From contig CM060732.1 of assembly GCA_030704615.1 (NCBI GenBank), positions 37,553,053 to 37,617,052 on the forward strand: 64,000 bases of DNA, given 5' to 3'. The notes beneath the pieces were generated by a model. It did no database searches and was not told where the DNA came from. It saw only the letters and a program-made list of their open reading frames with translations. The DNA comes from Takakia lepidozioides (lineage: Eukaryota; Streptophyta; Takakiopsida; Takakiales; Takakiaceae). Every line of letters starts with the position of its first letter. The first letter of the stretch is position 1. A program made the position numbers and the translations under genes. Of this stretch, positions 23,768-39,057 are shown piece by piece.

Positions 23768-25645
23768 CTACATAATTTCTCTTTCTTCATTGGTCTAGTC
23801 AGTTGTTTTTGCTTTGGTAAATCTGGATTCAGCTTCTTGAGGTGGAGTGAATCCTTGACAGGGATAGTTGAAGCTCTCCCTCATTGGTATGTTCACTTGA
23901 CCCTCAGTCTTCCAGGAGCGCCTAACAGATGGATCCATTTTGACTACCTCCTTGTGGGTCTTGAAAGTGAGTAAAAAAAGGGGACAGCAAATAGCCAAGG
24001 GGAAACAAAAGCTCTCATAGACTGCACCCTGAGGTATGAGGGTGTAATTTAGCCCAAAAGGACATAAGAGAATGGGTGAAGGAAAATAAGGAGGAAGTGA
24101 CTTTTGTCTCCAGCAGTACAGCACAAAGAAAGATTAGTGTAATGTCCAATTACAGAGCATGCTGCCCTTCCAAGGGCCAATCGACCCATGGTCTGCACAT
24201 GCCCTCAGGGCTGGTATGACTTGTCATTTATTGGACATCAGCGAGGTAATTCATCTTCTCACAGGGCAGTGCAGTGTCAAACTTGCGGGAAGTGTGAGTT
24301 TTATTGCAATCATCGGGGACATCACATGCATTGCTGGTCTACACACTGAAAGTCTAAACCAGCTTAATAGCCTGATTCTGAAATAGGCTGAATGTTTGCT
24401 TTGCACCCACCCTTCCACTAAGATTTTTGAGAGCCAATCCATGGGTTCTTTTGGCATATCATATGTGACCAACCTGTCTTGAGTTAAGTGCACGCCTTGG
24501 GGGGTTCTTCTTGCCTTACATCTCAGAGTAGAGAGTGCGGTTGGCTGGGTAAGTGCATCGAAGCTAGTCACATGGCGCAGGCTACAGGTTGTTGCCAAGG
24601 TCATGCAATGGGCAGGGGGCACGAGAAGCAACTTCACCTCCTAGTATCTCATTCATGCAGGTTGTCAAAAAATGCTTCATGGACTAGCTCACTGCAGGAA
24701 TTGCATATGAAGCTTCCACTGCCTCTGGGCCTCTTTTAAGCAGAACCTCGAGTCCTGCATGTTATTAATTTATGGAAGAGTAGCAACTAGCTACCCAAAC
24801 CAATTACGCTGGGAAACTCACAAACGGGCCGACTGTGTCACTTGACACCTGAATTGATCATCTCTACTTTGCTGTGGCTTCCAGCACAGGGCTTGTGAAA
24901 AAAGGCAGAACAGCATGCCCAACCATAACTAGAACTTAAATCATGTAGTGTATATTTACCAGTTGTCTCTCAAGTCTGGATGAAAACTATCCATATGATT
25001 CCTCCCAGTCGCTGCCCACAAGAACGGAACAATTCCGTAACTCCTCATTACATATAACGTCCTACAATTATAGTACTAAAACAGAACATAAGCCAGGCAA
25101 GGAGAAGGAACATCACCCTGAGCACTAGAATGCCAAGAGGTGATAGCCAATGAGAGGAAGAAGCCAATAAACATGTTTGCAAATTTCTCGTATTAACTAC
25201 GAATTTCCTTTACTCTTCACTATTGGATCTGACTACAATCAATACAGATGCCTGCTAGCCTAGAGCTTGGAAAGCACTATCAGGGGGTCACTGCCTCATT
25301 CTGTGGGAAAACCATATAACCTGTGATGCTCACCCCAAAAATGCCATCGAAATTGGATGGAAGGAGGAGGAAGGTTCCTTCTTTCTCACCTTCAAAGTTC
25401 AAAAAACATACTTTAGGAACCTTCCATGCAAACTTCTTCACTAATGGATGAAACTCAGGAAACCAATTCTCCTTTCTCTCTCAGGGCTGCTTGTGCCAAC
25501 CCTTCCCAGTGATCTTTCACAGCTGCAGTCTGAGAAGTTTCGGCAGCACCATTGACAGTAACACTTTCCTTTACCTCCTTGCTCGTTAATGAAATTTCCA
25601 ACAAAAGTTCCCTAGATTTGCTGCTTTTGAGCCCCTCACCCTCAC
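23768..25645. other. Convergent intergenic region between pTAC2 and the OTP51-like gene
   Basis: This holds the 3' flanks of both genes. Short minus-strand frames (for example around 24251-24637) show no family I recognise. No repeats with clear borders were seen. Confidence 0.4.
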
Positions 25646-28600
25646 CTACCTCATTCTCCTCTCTAGATTCATCCTCAGAATCATCAAATACATCGTCCTC
25701 TCCCTCTCACTCTCCATCATCTCCTCCTTTTCCTCTGGCATCAAAGAGTCCTTAAGCTCCTCCAGTATATGAGGCTCCATGAGCTTCCATAGCCACATGG
25801 CAGACTTGCCCTTGAAACGAACCACAGATCCACTTCTCCTCTTCTTCTTCTCCTTCTCACCATCAATGGTTCTCGCTTTGAGGGCCTTAACCACCAGTGC
25901 GAGCTCCTTAGCTGTATATTGTGAACCATTCAGAATATAAACCCCTGTGAGGCTACACTTGCTTCCCCCATACATGTACCAATACGCAAGTGATCGGGGG
26001 TTTAGCCAGCGGTCGATCAGCCTAGGGATCACTGGACTTCCATCTGGCCGATACTGGTGGGCATAAAAGCGGAACGACCCATGACTGATAGTAGAAAACT
26101 GAAGCAGACTCACTTGCGCAGCTAAGTCAGAAAGGTCCTGAACAGTCTCCACTCGGGGTGCCTGCTGAGCCCAGTCACTAAATGTCTTGTACAGGTGGTT
26201 GATCATGACTGTTCCAACATGGGTGTTGGGATCAAGTCCAAAGTGTATCTCATAGGTCCTGTCATTATCATGGGTTTCTATGCGTGCACCCCCCAACACC
26301 ACCCCTACCAGCATTTCTCTTTGATCCTGGACCAGGCTCCTAGGTCTTGCTTTCTCTTCATAAGCCACTTTCTTGGGGCCCACTGCTTCTGTCACAAAAG
26401 GCTTGGCCTCTGCTGGGAGTTCCAGCTTCCGAGCAGTAAGATGCGAGTAAATCTCTTTCACTTTTTCTTGACGTTCTGCTTTACCAAAGGCTTCGAGCAA
26501 GAGACTGTAGGTTTTCAAGTTAGGACGAATTCCCCCCTCAGCCTTCATCCCTTCATATACCTCGTCTGCCTTTCCCAGCTGTCCGCGCTTGATGTACGAA
26601 TCAATGAGTACGTTGTAAGACTGGTGATTAGGTCGACATCCACTTCCCTTCATTCGGTTGAAGAGTATCTCAATCTCGCTCAGTAAACCCTTCTCTAGGT
26701 ACATCTCCATCACTGCATTATATGACGACTGTAAAGATGGGGTATCCGTGGCCTGAGCCCTCTCCAGCAATATTTCAGCGCTCTCTCTCTCCCCTGCCTT
26801 TGCCATGGCTTCAATAATTGCCTCATAAGCATTGATGTTTATATGGATGCGATCAGCCTCCATCTCCTGGAATTTTCGCAAGGCTTTTGCAGGCATCCCT
26901 GCTTTTCCGTAGGTCTGTATGAGGGCCACATATGCACGCCATTCGAGCTTAGCCCCAGCCAATATCCCCAGAACCTTTTCGGCTTTCTCAACATCTCCAC
27001 CATGTGCACACACACGCAGCACGGCAGTGTAGACATTGGGGCTTACATCTAGGCCCGACCCCTTCATTTCCTCAATCAAGTTTTCCACCCTCTCTCCATC
27101 ACCCTTCGTCCCATGCAAGTGCATCAGAGCAGTGTACATCACAGTCCACATGTCTTGACTGAAGTGATCTGTCCATGGTGCCCCCTTCTTCTTAATGCTC
27201 TCAAATAGTGCATCCGCTTGGTCAAGATGTCTGGTAAAGGCACCTCCAGCCCGGTCAGTGAATGCTTGAAAGAGTGAGTATGCCAGGGAGGGTGGTTGTT
27301 CATACGCACCCAACTGCAACATCTGATTGTAAAGACTGAAGGCCTCATCAAGGGATTCAGAGGACCGATCATCAATATACCCACTGATAAGTACGCAGTA
27401 GGTGGTCTGATCAGGCACTTTCCCATTAAGAATTGTGGTGTCAAAAAGTTCGCGTGATCGCGACAGCTTATTCTTGCGGCCCAAAATATTCGCCAACTTT
27501 GTATTCAGCTCGTAGTCATCCTCATACCATGGCTGTTGCATCATCCATTTCAACACCTGCACACCAAAAGTTTTCGGAAAGTAAAGATTACGGTGGGAAT
27601 CATAATTGGTGCCTAAAGTTTTAACTGAAAAATGAAACCCACCTAGCTCATTTACAAGCATGCTTGGTAGTACCTTCAAACGAGGCAGGACCTACAACAA
27701 CCTTGTGCGACTCCATACATTTCAGATACACAATGCCTTTTGACATGAAACACTATTAGGTGCAAAAATGCAACAATCCGAGGGTAAGAGAACCATAACA
27801 GTTTTCTGAAGGAGGACAATCTACCCATATTCAATGCTAATGAGGTGTCGGAAACAAATGGCTGTAACGCTGAGTCAGCCAAAGCCACATTTGCAGAGTT
27901 GGTTTGACCTTGATGGCTGGAGCTAGATCTCTCACACCAGATTGTCAGTCCGAATCACTGTAACAGCCAATGAACTACTTCATCTCCTAAAATGTTGAAA
28001 CAAGTAACGTACTCTGTGGGCACGCAAAACTTCCTCCCTCCGTAGCAAATGCTCAATGACTTGCTTGCTATCAACAGCTGTGATCCATGACCGCTGCCCA
28101 TTCAGAATAGTCACAACACCAGTGGGTCTCAACCCTGGAATCTCCTTGCACAGCCACCCTATCTTCTTCCTCCTCCACTCCTCTCTCGACTCCACAAACT
28201 CTCCCTCTTCTTTGTCATCTTCCAAGCTAGCTTCCAACCCCTCCTCATCGGAATCCATGTCATCCTCCCACTCAGAATTTGCAATAGGCTGTGCTTGTGC
28301 TTTTTTTTTCCTTACCATGTACTGCCACTTCTCCTCCCCTTCTGCCTGCTTTCTGAATGGCTGTCTGGTAGGCCTCACATATTCACCAGCCACCCCTCGC
28401 GCTGCACCTCTGAACTGTGAAACTCGGCCTCTCCCACCACTACTGCCCCTCCCTCCTCTCAGACTGCCTCTTGTGTACGGTGAGAAACTAGCATGCCCAT
28501 CATCTCCATAACTGCCCACTGACCTGTCATGAGGTTGCTCATCCCCTACTTCTCCTTCCTCCTGGTTGCCTCCAGACGACCTCCATCCTCTATCCGTGTC

Positions 28601-29959
28601 AAGGAGCTCAGATTCGCTCATATCCTGGGGTAACATACGCGGCTCTTCTCTGTCTCCATATTGACTGAACCTGTCGGGAGCAGCTCTTTCCCTGTTGCCA
28701 AATCGGCCAAAAAGCCCTCTTCCTCTAACCCCTCCCCTTCCTCTCACCCCTCCCCTTCCTCTATTGCTCTGATATCCTTCAAAACTTCTTGCACCTCCTT
28801 CCCTTCCACCGTACATGGACTGCCCCCTCAACCTGTCAAACGATCCCCTCGCCCCATTAAACGCACCCCTCCCTCCACGGAGTGCCCCCCTAGAACTCCC
28901 ATTAAAGCCTCTTCCCCCCCTTCCCCCCTCAAAACCCCCTTCTCCATAGGTCTCCAATCCTCCACTTGTCCTCCCAAACGTGCTTCCATTGAAACTGCCT
29001 CTACCCCCCCTCGCCCCCCGAAACCCGCCTCTGCCTCTGCCTCTTAGAAAAGGCCCACTCCTCGTCTCAAAACCTCCTTCTCTGTCAGTGTCCAATTCTT
29101 CATTTCCCCTCTGAAACGAACCCCCGTTGAAACTGCCTCTACCCCGCATTGCCCCCCGAGTTCCGCCCCTGCCTCTCACGGAACTTCCATTCCTCTCAAA
29201 ACCTCCTTCTCTGCCCCCCTCCAATCCTCCACTTCTCCTCCCAAACGAACCCCGATTGAAACTGCCCCTACCCCCCCTTGACCCTCGAAATCCGCCTCTG
29301 CCTCTCCCTCTCACAAAACCCCCACTCCTGTCAGAATCTCCTTCTTTACCGTTCTCCAATTGTCCACTCCTCTCAAACCCCCCGCCAGTACCATTCCCAA
29401 AGTCACTCTGAAAATTGTTCCCGCCCCGGTAAGAAGAATATCTATCACTTCCACCTCTCCTCTCGCCCACAGCACCACCCCTGCCCCTGCCTCTTCCCCC
29501 CACCCTACCTCTGCCCCTTCCCCTGTCTCCAAAACTGGGTCTTCCCCCATAGCCTTGAGAACTTTGGTATTTCTCTCCTGTACCCTCAGGCCTCCCTTGA
29601 CCCCATCGACTGTCGCCCTCTCCTCTGTCCGCACTCCACCTATCTCTCTGAAAAGTTCGTGGCTGGGATTCTGAAACGGCATTAGCCTGTTCGTTGCGGA
29701 CCTGCAGGGAATTCGACACGGTGTGGATACTTCTTTTCTGGTCAGAGATACTCAATCTCAGTCCTCCAAAACCCCGCCATTCCTTAAACCCTAGAGAGCA
29801 TGCTCGATTCAAAGAGTGGGGTATTTCTTTAGAGCTTCTGCAATCGGTTGCAAATGACTTGCAGCAGGGGCAATGCAAGGACCGTGACACCAAGGAGGGC
29901 AGCGGAGAACCCAGTTGAAAGAGGCGCGCACTGGGCAGCCCAGCCCTGAGCAATAACAT
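25646..29959 (-). CDS. OTP51: OTP51-like PPR protein with LAGLIDADG domain and large RGG extension
   Basis: Two exons, 29959-28013 and 27556-25646, are joined by a 456-base GT/AG intron in phase 0, giving 1285 residues. The ATG at 29959 is the first Met of the frame and begins a Ser/Arg-rich transit-peptide-like leader. Residues about 110-560 are an RGG/FRG-rich tract with imperfect repeats of about 45 residues. After it come EEWRRKKIGWLCKEIPG and VITILNGQ-like segments typical of OTP51, then about ten PPR motifs. Last come two LAGLIDADG-related motifs, MLVGVVLGGARIE (about 1064) and SLAYWYMYGGSK (about 1171). Arabidopsis OTP51 promotes splicing of the plastid ycf3 intron 2 and is about 850 residues without an RGG tract. 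Acidic catalytic positions of both LAGLIDADG motifs are absent, fitting an RNA maturase role and not DNA cleavage. Confidence 0.92.
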
Positions 29960-31107
29960 TTCAGCTGCAGCTTCCACTTTTTCACCACTGAGGTCCTCCC
30001 TCAGCTGTACCCTGAGATGCTCTCATGCGTGCTCGCCTACCTTTCCTGATCCTTACACCGCCTACTCATATCACAAGGGATTCAACTGGGCTCTGTCTCT
30101 TTGCACACTCTAGATTCCCTCTCTCTCAGAAACCCATCTTCAAAAAGGTATGCACTACATAAGTAGTGGATAAGGTAGAGATCATACTAGACCACCCGTC
30201 AACTGTTTCTACTCTACTTTATTACAAGATACTACAACGTGTTTTTCACTCGAAGGGAAGGGGACAGAACAAGTGTTGTGTCTCAGATGAGAAATGCTAA
30301 ACATATTCCCGGAACCCAAAATGTAAACCTTCTCTCCATTTCGTCTCTCTCAATTGTTGGACTCTTCATTCTTCCTTCTGTTCCTTTCATCTCTTCCTTT
30401 CACAAGGAAAGGAAGGATAGAATCACTTGGCGGTGTTGCTAAGTATCTTTCATTACGATTCTCGAGGTTCCAGGTTTCAGTCGTGTTACAAGTGATACTG
30501 ATCGGTATCCCAGCATTGTCCAAAAACATACATGTTATGTGCAGTATCACCGGCTTTTAACTTTTAACGTTCACATAAATCTGCAATGCACCATTTTGTC
30601 TTTTTCCGTTTTGTTACGTGGCTGCTTATTTGGTTTGTCGAGATTGCTCTTTCCTTCACAGCCGCTGAGGCTTGCTCTACTCAATGCTTCAATGAATGTG
30701 AGCTTTTCATTTCCTGCCCTAATGACTTCTGCTAGGAGTCAGTGTGATGTGTTTATGCATGGCTATCTTGCTTTGGTGACGTTGATAGGGTACATACACC
30801 TGTATGTCCAAGAGGGATATCTCTCTTACCTCTGCGCAAGGCCCAGAAAGAGAGAGGTTAAGGAAGGAAAGAAGAAACTTATAACCTCCCTTGAGGGCAG
30901 AGACAGAGAGACAGATCTCGATTTACTTCTCAAACTTTACTGCCATAGCCTTGAGCCTGCACCAAGTATGTATGAAGCTAAAGAGAGATCTCATTCCCTG
31001 TGGGATCTTGGCTAGTCCCTGCGAGCTAGTAACCCTCCCAGAGCAGGTGTGGGGTTCAGCAGCCGGGCGGGCCCTCCGTGGTTTCTGAGAGACTTGCCAT
31101 ACCACCT
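29960..31107. other. Upstream region of the OTP51-like gene
   Basis: This is the probable promoter and 5' leader of the minus-strand gene. It has pyrimidine-rich tracts but no supported gene. Confidence 0.4.
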
Positions 31108-31197
31108 TATTAATTCAATGCCAATCGAACCAGATGCTATGGTGTGGAAGGCCTTGCTTGGTGCCTGCAGAATCCATGGCAATGATATAGACTGGTA
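31108..31197 (+). pseudogene. Fragment of a PLS-class PPR gene (E-motif region)
   Basis: The plus strand reads LINSMPIEPDAMVWKALLG followed by ACRIHGN, a strongly conserved start of the E domain of PLS-class PPR editing factors. The match begins and ends abruptly and has no PPR array before it or DYW domain after it. It is best read as a retro- or transposon-carried scrap or gene relic. Confidence 0.7.
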
Positions 31198-32085
31198 CAG
31201 CAAGTTGATTTTTGTGCTGGCTTTCAGGTTGAATTCTGCACTGCAGCTCTCCCTCTAGCTGATGCGATAAGTGTCTGGTTGCATTGCCACTAACACTGTT
31301 GAAGGAAAAGGGCAGGAGGGGAAAAAGGAAATATCATACACAGGGACTTACTAATGTCCGCAGGAAGCTCGAACAGCTCAGCAGTATGACTGTAAATAGA
31401 AACAGCAGCAGTGTTGGTGGATTAAAGGTGTCATTGACAGGTCCACGACGTATGGTGTATTGTCCACCACCACATGTGAGAGAGGATGGCAAGTAGTAGT
31501 ATCTCACATCAGTAGGAAGTGTAGTTACAGATTGAATTGAAGCATCCAAATTATGTTGAAGATGTATTTCACCACAAACATTGCAGTATCAGAGCTTTCA
31601 AGATATTGACATGACAGCAACCACAACATTCTGAGAAACCAGAGTCATTTCATTGTGAGGCACTCGTTTGACGACCTTTGACAGACAATCAAGAGTGAGT
31701 CCCAGTGTCACAGCAATACGAACTGCTGACATACTTAGGAGATTTGGTTAAACACATTTCAGGGTGTTCCAGTTATACAAACCTCAGTTGCTTGTATGTC
31801 TGCCGTAGGACGTACATGAGGATGGAATCAACAGTAGGACTGACAGGACGTTAATTCCTTAAAGTCCAGCTCTCTTATACAGTCTTGTCCCATACAAAAG
31901 GACCTCTTTAAGAAATAGATCAGCCTTCAGACATGCAACTAACAAATCACAAACAACGAGACCAAGCCACAAGGACCATGTGAGAATATATTACTCAAAA
32001 GGCAAAACAACACGTGGCTTTTCCAGCACTTCCAAGCAGGGGCACAAATCTTACAGCAAATGTAAGCCCTGGACAGAAGTCTGCC
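31198..32085. other. Intergenic, 3' flank of RPS3
   Basis: No gene recognised. Confidence 0.4.
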
Positions 32086-34016
<1,931 letters not shown>

Positions 34017-36900
34017 GATTGTTGGCGCTGATCTCTTGCGCGACCCGCGAGAGGGACGAGAGACGAAAAGAAAGAGACAGACGACCCCCTGCCCTAAATG
34101 CGCTCAACAACAAGCACATAATTAAGTCGCCCTAATCATCAATTCACTAATACAAGACTTAATTAAACGGATGCAAAATGTCCACGGCCCTGAAGCATCC
34201 ATGTACATCGTTATCAAAATACAGTGTTTCAGTGATATATATTTGTACTAAGTACTGTGGCAGGAGGAGGAGGAGGAGAAGTCAATCCAGACTGCTGGAC
34301 CTCCTTTCAGTCGTCCGAGCCAGATCCTTTTGTGGTGTATTGGCCGGAATTCGTTGGTGTCTTTGTGGACTTACGTTTTTCTTGGCCTACAGAATTTGTT
34401 GGCTTTGTTGGGTTGTTTTGATCAAGCTGTCATCATGTTCAGAATTTTCTCGCACCACTGAGAAGGTGCAGTACTGTTTGCAGAAATTCTCGTGTGAAGA
34501 GGTGTTTGTTATTGTTGTCTTAGAGGAAAACCAGGATTTTGTTCAGAGAGACTCGGTGGGTCGAGTCCGTGTTACAACGCTCGATCTGGTATCTGGAACA
34601 ATGCGGAGATGTTTTGAATATCCCTTTCTGTTTGGAAGGCTAAGTTTCAACACAATACATCGCAGCCTTTCGACCAGTTGGATCAGTCCGATTATTTGCA
34701 TTACTGCAATGAAGGCCATCCGGTGAGTACTAAGTGCGGCCTTTCCCTCCAACACAGTGCTTTATTTGTTCTGAGCCTATAATCGCTGTGTGCATATGGT
34801 ATTTTCTCACTTACGCAATTGCAGGAATGTGGACTCATGTGGATTCTTATCTTTGTGATAGTTTTCCTAGCGCTGCTGTTACTCATGGATGGCATGGACA
34901 TGTAAGGGTAAAAATTGCACGGAGTAGTTGTTACAATTCAATTGTGGACATGGGGTGTGTCAGTCGGTCTTCTGTCTCTCCATTGTTTAAGTGGGGGATT
35001 GGTACTGTTGCCACAAGGCTCTGGCGAGCATAGTTCAATGAGTACATTCTCTATTTCCAGTTCTACTCCCGATGAGATGGATGCATGCACATGTCTTTTT
35101 GTATGCTTAAAACATCAAGGTCACAACTGTAGTGCTGGGGTTGTGTTTGCTTTAAAATATTTGAATGTAGGACACATAATGAGACTGGAGATTTATTAGA
35201 ATGCAGGCAGATGATGTCAAAGATGTAGGCATCTGTGCTTCATGACTGAACCAGAGAGGAGACTCCCTGTAGGCGGGCTTTACGACTCGCCAGACACAAT
35301 AGGCGAGTGTTATGCATGTTTCCTTGCCACATGGTGAGGTACATGTATCTCTTAAATTGTTGTTTCAAGTAGCCGGGCATTCCAGTCAAAAGTGGGCACA
35401 TTATGTTGTTCGTCTAGATTATTGTCATATCTTCTATTGGAGAGGGAGAGAGAGAGAGATCGAAACAGTGATTGAATTTTACATCTGACCAAGTTATCTT
35501 CTTTCTGTTTCCTCTTTTGATTGTTTCTTCTTCATGCATCTTCCTTGATGTTTTGTCTCGGTGCCCGTGTGTTCATCTTTGATGCTCTTCTTCACCTTGG
35601 ATGTGGCTATCTCATTTTATGTTTGGTTACTTCTTTTTATGCCAGTTCAGTAGTTACTACTCTTTCACATTGATGTATATGTTTAATCAGGTTTTGGTCT
35701 GATATCTTGTCATAACTCCCTTACTGCCATTGTGACCCGGCAATTGTGATATGGGTGGATGGAAATGGAGGTCCCTGGAAAGATCCTGAAGAGGAGAAGG
35801 CCACAGCATCCCAACAGACTTCATGTGCATTTTTGGGTGGAGGAGGTATGAGGTCTGGAACCATGCGATTTAATGTACGGATGTGCCTCTGTGTCTCTGT
35901 GGTGGCCATGCTGGATTGTCTAGCAGCCGGCATTTATATTCTGTCACGTCTCTCAATGTTTCAACATTCTTTTTCTTGCTTGTAGAGCTACTTTCCAGTG
36001 TCTCAAAACAGAAAGATGTGTGTAGCTGTGCTCACATCCTTTGGTTTGACCCGGGTGGATGCAGTCTCATTCTGGGATATTCTGAGAACCATAGCAGGGT
36101 AATAGATACAATTCTCTGTTGCTTCCAGTGGCTTGTGGACATTAGACAGAATAATTTTAAGCCGAGGTATGTTGCTCTACCGGTTGTCTCCCCTTTCCTT
36201 TTGTGTGATACTCCAGTAGAAAGACTATCTAGGGCATTTTTTTATCCCCGTTCTGATTTGAAATCCTTCTTGAATGAAACATGTTCCATGCCCACACACT
36301 GCCATACTGGCTGGGTTGTACATTTTATTCTGCATTACAAGGCTGATGTGGCATTCTTAATGTTTGGTTACTTTGTCTCCTGTATTTGAAAGGAGTCAGG
36401 CTCTATCATGCAGCACCCCCAGTCACAACCCTCCCCTTCTCTTCCTTCCTTCCGAATCCCACCAAAGGATCAGGTAGGGTTAGTTTCCCGCGAGGTCAAC
36501 AGCCATAAGGCTATGGCATGCCAACATTTGCAGGGAACAGCAAGAGTACATTCTCTCCAGTCTGTGGTCACAAGGTTGCGGCTAAAACAACTTATGAATA
36601 CATTGTCTCTTGACAGTGTGATTGGCAGTGTCACATCTGTGGCTGATCAGGGGCGCTGCAGCAGTGGTGGAATCAACACTCGTTGTCATTTATCAGAGAG
36701 TAATTGGCTTCGGGTAAGTGTATTAGATGGTCTCATATACCAAGAGGGCTGATGTTGGACGTCAAAAATTTCCTAACAGATATGACATTTATGCAGCAGG
36801 TGGACGATCACATTAGCCTTTTTCCTTTTTTTGTTTGCACCAGAGCCCTGAACTTCATCAAAATTAGAGCAAGGAAAACAACCTTGCGGGTGCCATGAAA
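34017..36900 (+). other. Possible divergent transcript, product not recognised
   Basis: The region begins 160 bases from the RPS3 start and points away from it. It contains several strong donor-like sites (for example GGGTAAGT at 36712) with pyrimidine-acceptor pairs, and open segments such as a Gln/Ser/Pro-rich one at 36411-36713. I could not join these into a convincing protein, and no domain is visible. It may be a non-coding transcript, a broken gene or the 5' part of an unknown gene. Confidence 0.25.
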
Positions 36901-38288
36901 CTTACAAGATGTGAGAATTCATCCCCAAGGCACTCATTGCACTCTTTTAAAAATCACATTTCCACAAACTTCTGCAGCAAGCTACAAACTTTAGAAACCC
37001 AGAAGCTTAGGATTTTTGGTGGCAACGCCCCCTTGACTGTGCATGTGCCACGGCCAGAAACTGCTGGTGGAGAAAGCTCTGTGATGGCCAACATTCCCCG
37101 GGGTGACACGGTTGAATGGAGGTGTCTTTCAACCCCCCAAAATGTCACTACAAAAGCGCCTATAGCTAATCTATGGATTAATAGGAATAAAAATCTGCCC
37201 CCTTCTCAAAAATTGCTTGGTCAAACAAAGCATCTCAAGCGAGTTTCGAGGTCATTCCAAATCACATTTGGTCCCCACATAATCCTGCAAAACCAACCCT
37301 CAAATTTTCTGGATTTTGGGATTTGGGAGATATGCATGAATCTGTAAGGTTCATTTTCATGGATGAGTGGTGGTAACTGAGTAGGGGTGGTGATTCTTAG
37401 AGGTTTGTTCCAAGACAGTTAAGGGGGTAAACATACTTGAACTTCCCTCACTCATAGGATCTCAGTAGAGGTGAAGCAGCATGCACAGATGGTAGGGCCA
37501 TATACAATGGACATGTGGACTTCCAAAAATATCCAAGCACCAGACTTGCCAGCGAGAACTGAGTCAGATGTAATGGTTTTCACTGTCTTTGAGCTGACTG
37601 CCTGTCAAACCAAGCGACGCCCATCCTTTGCCAATAGTGAGATTTACTTTCATCCATAATAAACCTGAAAATCCATTTATTTTTCATAAATTGTTCAATA
37701 AGAAAGATGTTATCTGAGGAAGGTATTACCTTGAGAAGCATATGAGGAAGGAGTTTCCAGCAAAGGAGAGGAGGTAACGCCTGGGAAAGGCATAGTAGGG
37801 GCTTAGTGATTTTTGACACTCCTAGGTACTAAGCCTACTCTTTAGAGTAAGATATTATAAAAGCCCATAATCAATTGCATAAAAAATAGGGATGGATTAT
37901 TGACAGGAAAAGCAACTTTAAATGAGCAACTTAGCTCCTTCGGCCTTCAGAGGTTATTTTTTCCACCACCTTTTCACGAATAAAGTTCCAGGGCCTCCGA
38001 CCTTGTTTACTTTTTTAAATTGAGTGGTCCAAATCGACTAAGACTATATTTGATCTAAAGCTCTCAATCTTGAATATACTGCAATAGTCGAAATATATGT
38101 GTAGAATAACCAGTGGCATATTCCAACATTGGAACAGATATGTGGAATATCCAGTGACCTGTTCCAAATTCAGAATATTTCAGTGCAAATTACGGCAATA
38201 CTGCACTCCTATAGAACGTTAGCCAGCTTAATGCCTAATAATTATTCAAAACAAACTGATACATTAGGCATGTTCCCCAAACTATAGG
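36901..38288. other. Intergenic, no feature supported
   Basis: A 150-residue open frame at 36895-37347 has no recognisable domain and no neighbours that support it. The right part is AT-rich. Confidence 0.35.
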
Positions 38289-38399
38289 CTCTCATTTTTT
38301 AATATTAGGGTCTTGAATGCACCTATGGGCCCCGCCAGTATGGCACATGGGGTGAGCTCATAAACCCACCGCCCATTCATCGGGTCGGCGAGATTCTGA

Positions 38400-38610
38400 A
38401 ATTTTTTTGTTCATTTACCACGGCGGACCTTCTAGTGGACTGGGCATACCCTCCAACAGACCGGCTCCAACCTTCTAACGGACCGGCAGACCCTCTAGCA
38501 GACCGACGAACGGACTGGGCAGACCCTCCTCCGGCAGACCGGCACACCCTCCTGCAGACCGACGAGCGGATTGGCAGACCCTCCTCCAGCAGACCGACGA
38601 GGGGATATCG
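38400..38610. repeat. Degenerate minisatellite near the 3' end of the retroelement
   Basis: Irregular repeats of ACCGGCAGACCCTCC-like units (20-40 bases) lie here. A shorter, more diverged counterpart lies at 6110-6230 in the opposite orientation. Confidence 0.65.
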
Positions 38611-38839
38611 ATCAAGGCAGAATATAAAATCGATAAAGTGGATGATGAGCTGCGGGGATGGTGAAGTAGATGGCGAGGCTTGAACAGGTAGTCCCTGGAT
38701 AATGAGTATGTCCGGGCAAAGCCGGGCGGGGCATGAGCAGAGTATTCGAGTGCATGTGCATGGTAGAAACCATGGCGGCATGGTGTGGTCTGGTGGCCTC
38801 CCTTGGAAGGTACCGGCGTTAATGAGTGTGAATCATCGG

Positions 38840-38842
38840 GTT
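38840..38842. repeat. Left 3-bp target duplication (GTT) of the CACTA element
   Basis: GTT precedes CACTACAGG and is repeated after GTAGTG at 40040-40042. Confidence 0.8.
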
Positions 38843-39025
38843 CACTACAGGAAAAGGGGGGAGTTTCGACGCCGCGGCGTCGTAAAACAGCTTTTTTCGG
38901 GAGGGGGGAAGAACCAAATATGCGACGTCCGGGCGTCGCAAGCCCGTCGCCAAAAAAAAGTCGCAAATTTGCGACCAATGGGGTCGCAAATAGGCGAAAC
39001 CGCGATTTGCGAAGCTCAGGCGTCG

Positions 39026-39057
<32 letters not shown>

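Noticed and set aside
28056-29685. Several long plus-strand frames rich in Pro, Ser and Leu
   Set aside because: They are the antisense of the RGG-rich exon of the minus-strand OTP51-like gene, whose frame, intron and conserved domains are clear.
36895-37347. 150-codon frame
   Set aside because: Ordinary length for chance in this composition, no recognisable domain, no neighbours in support.
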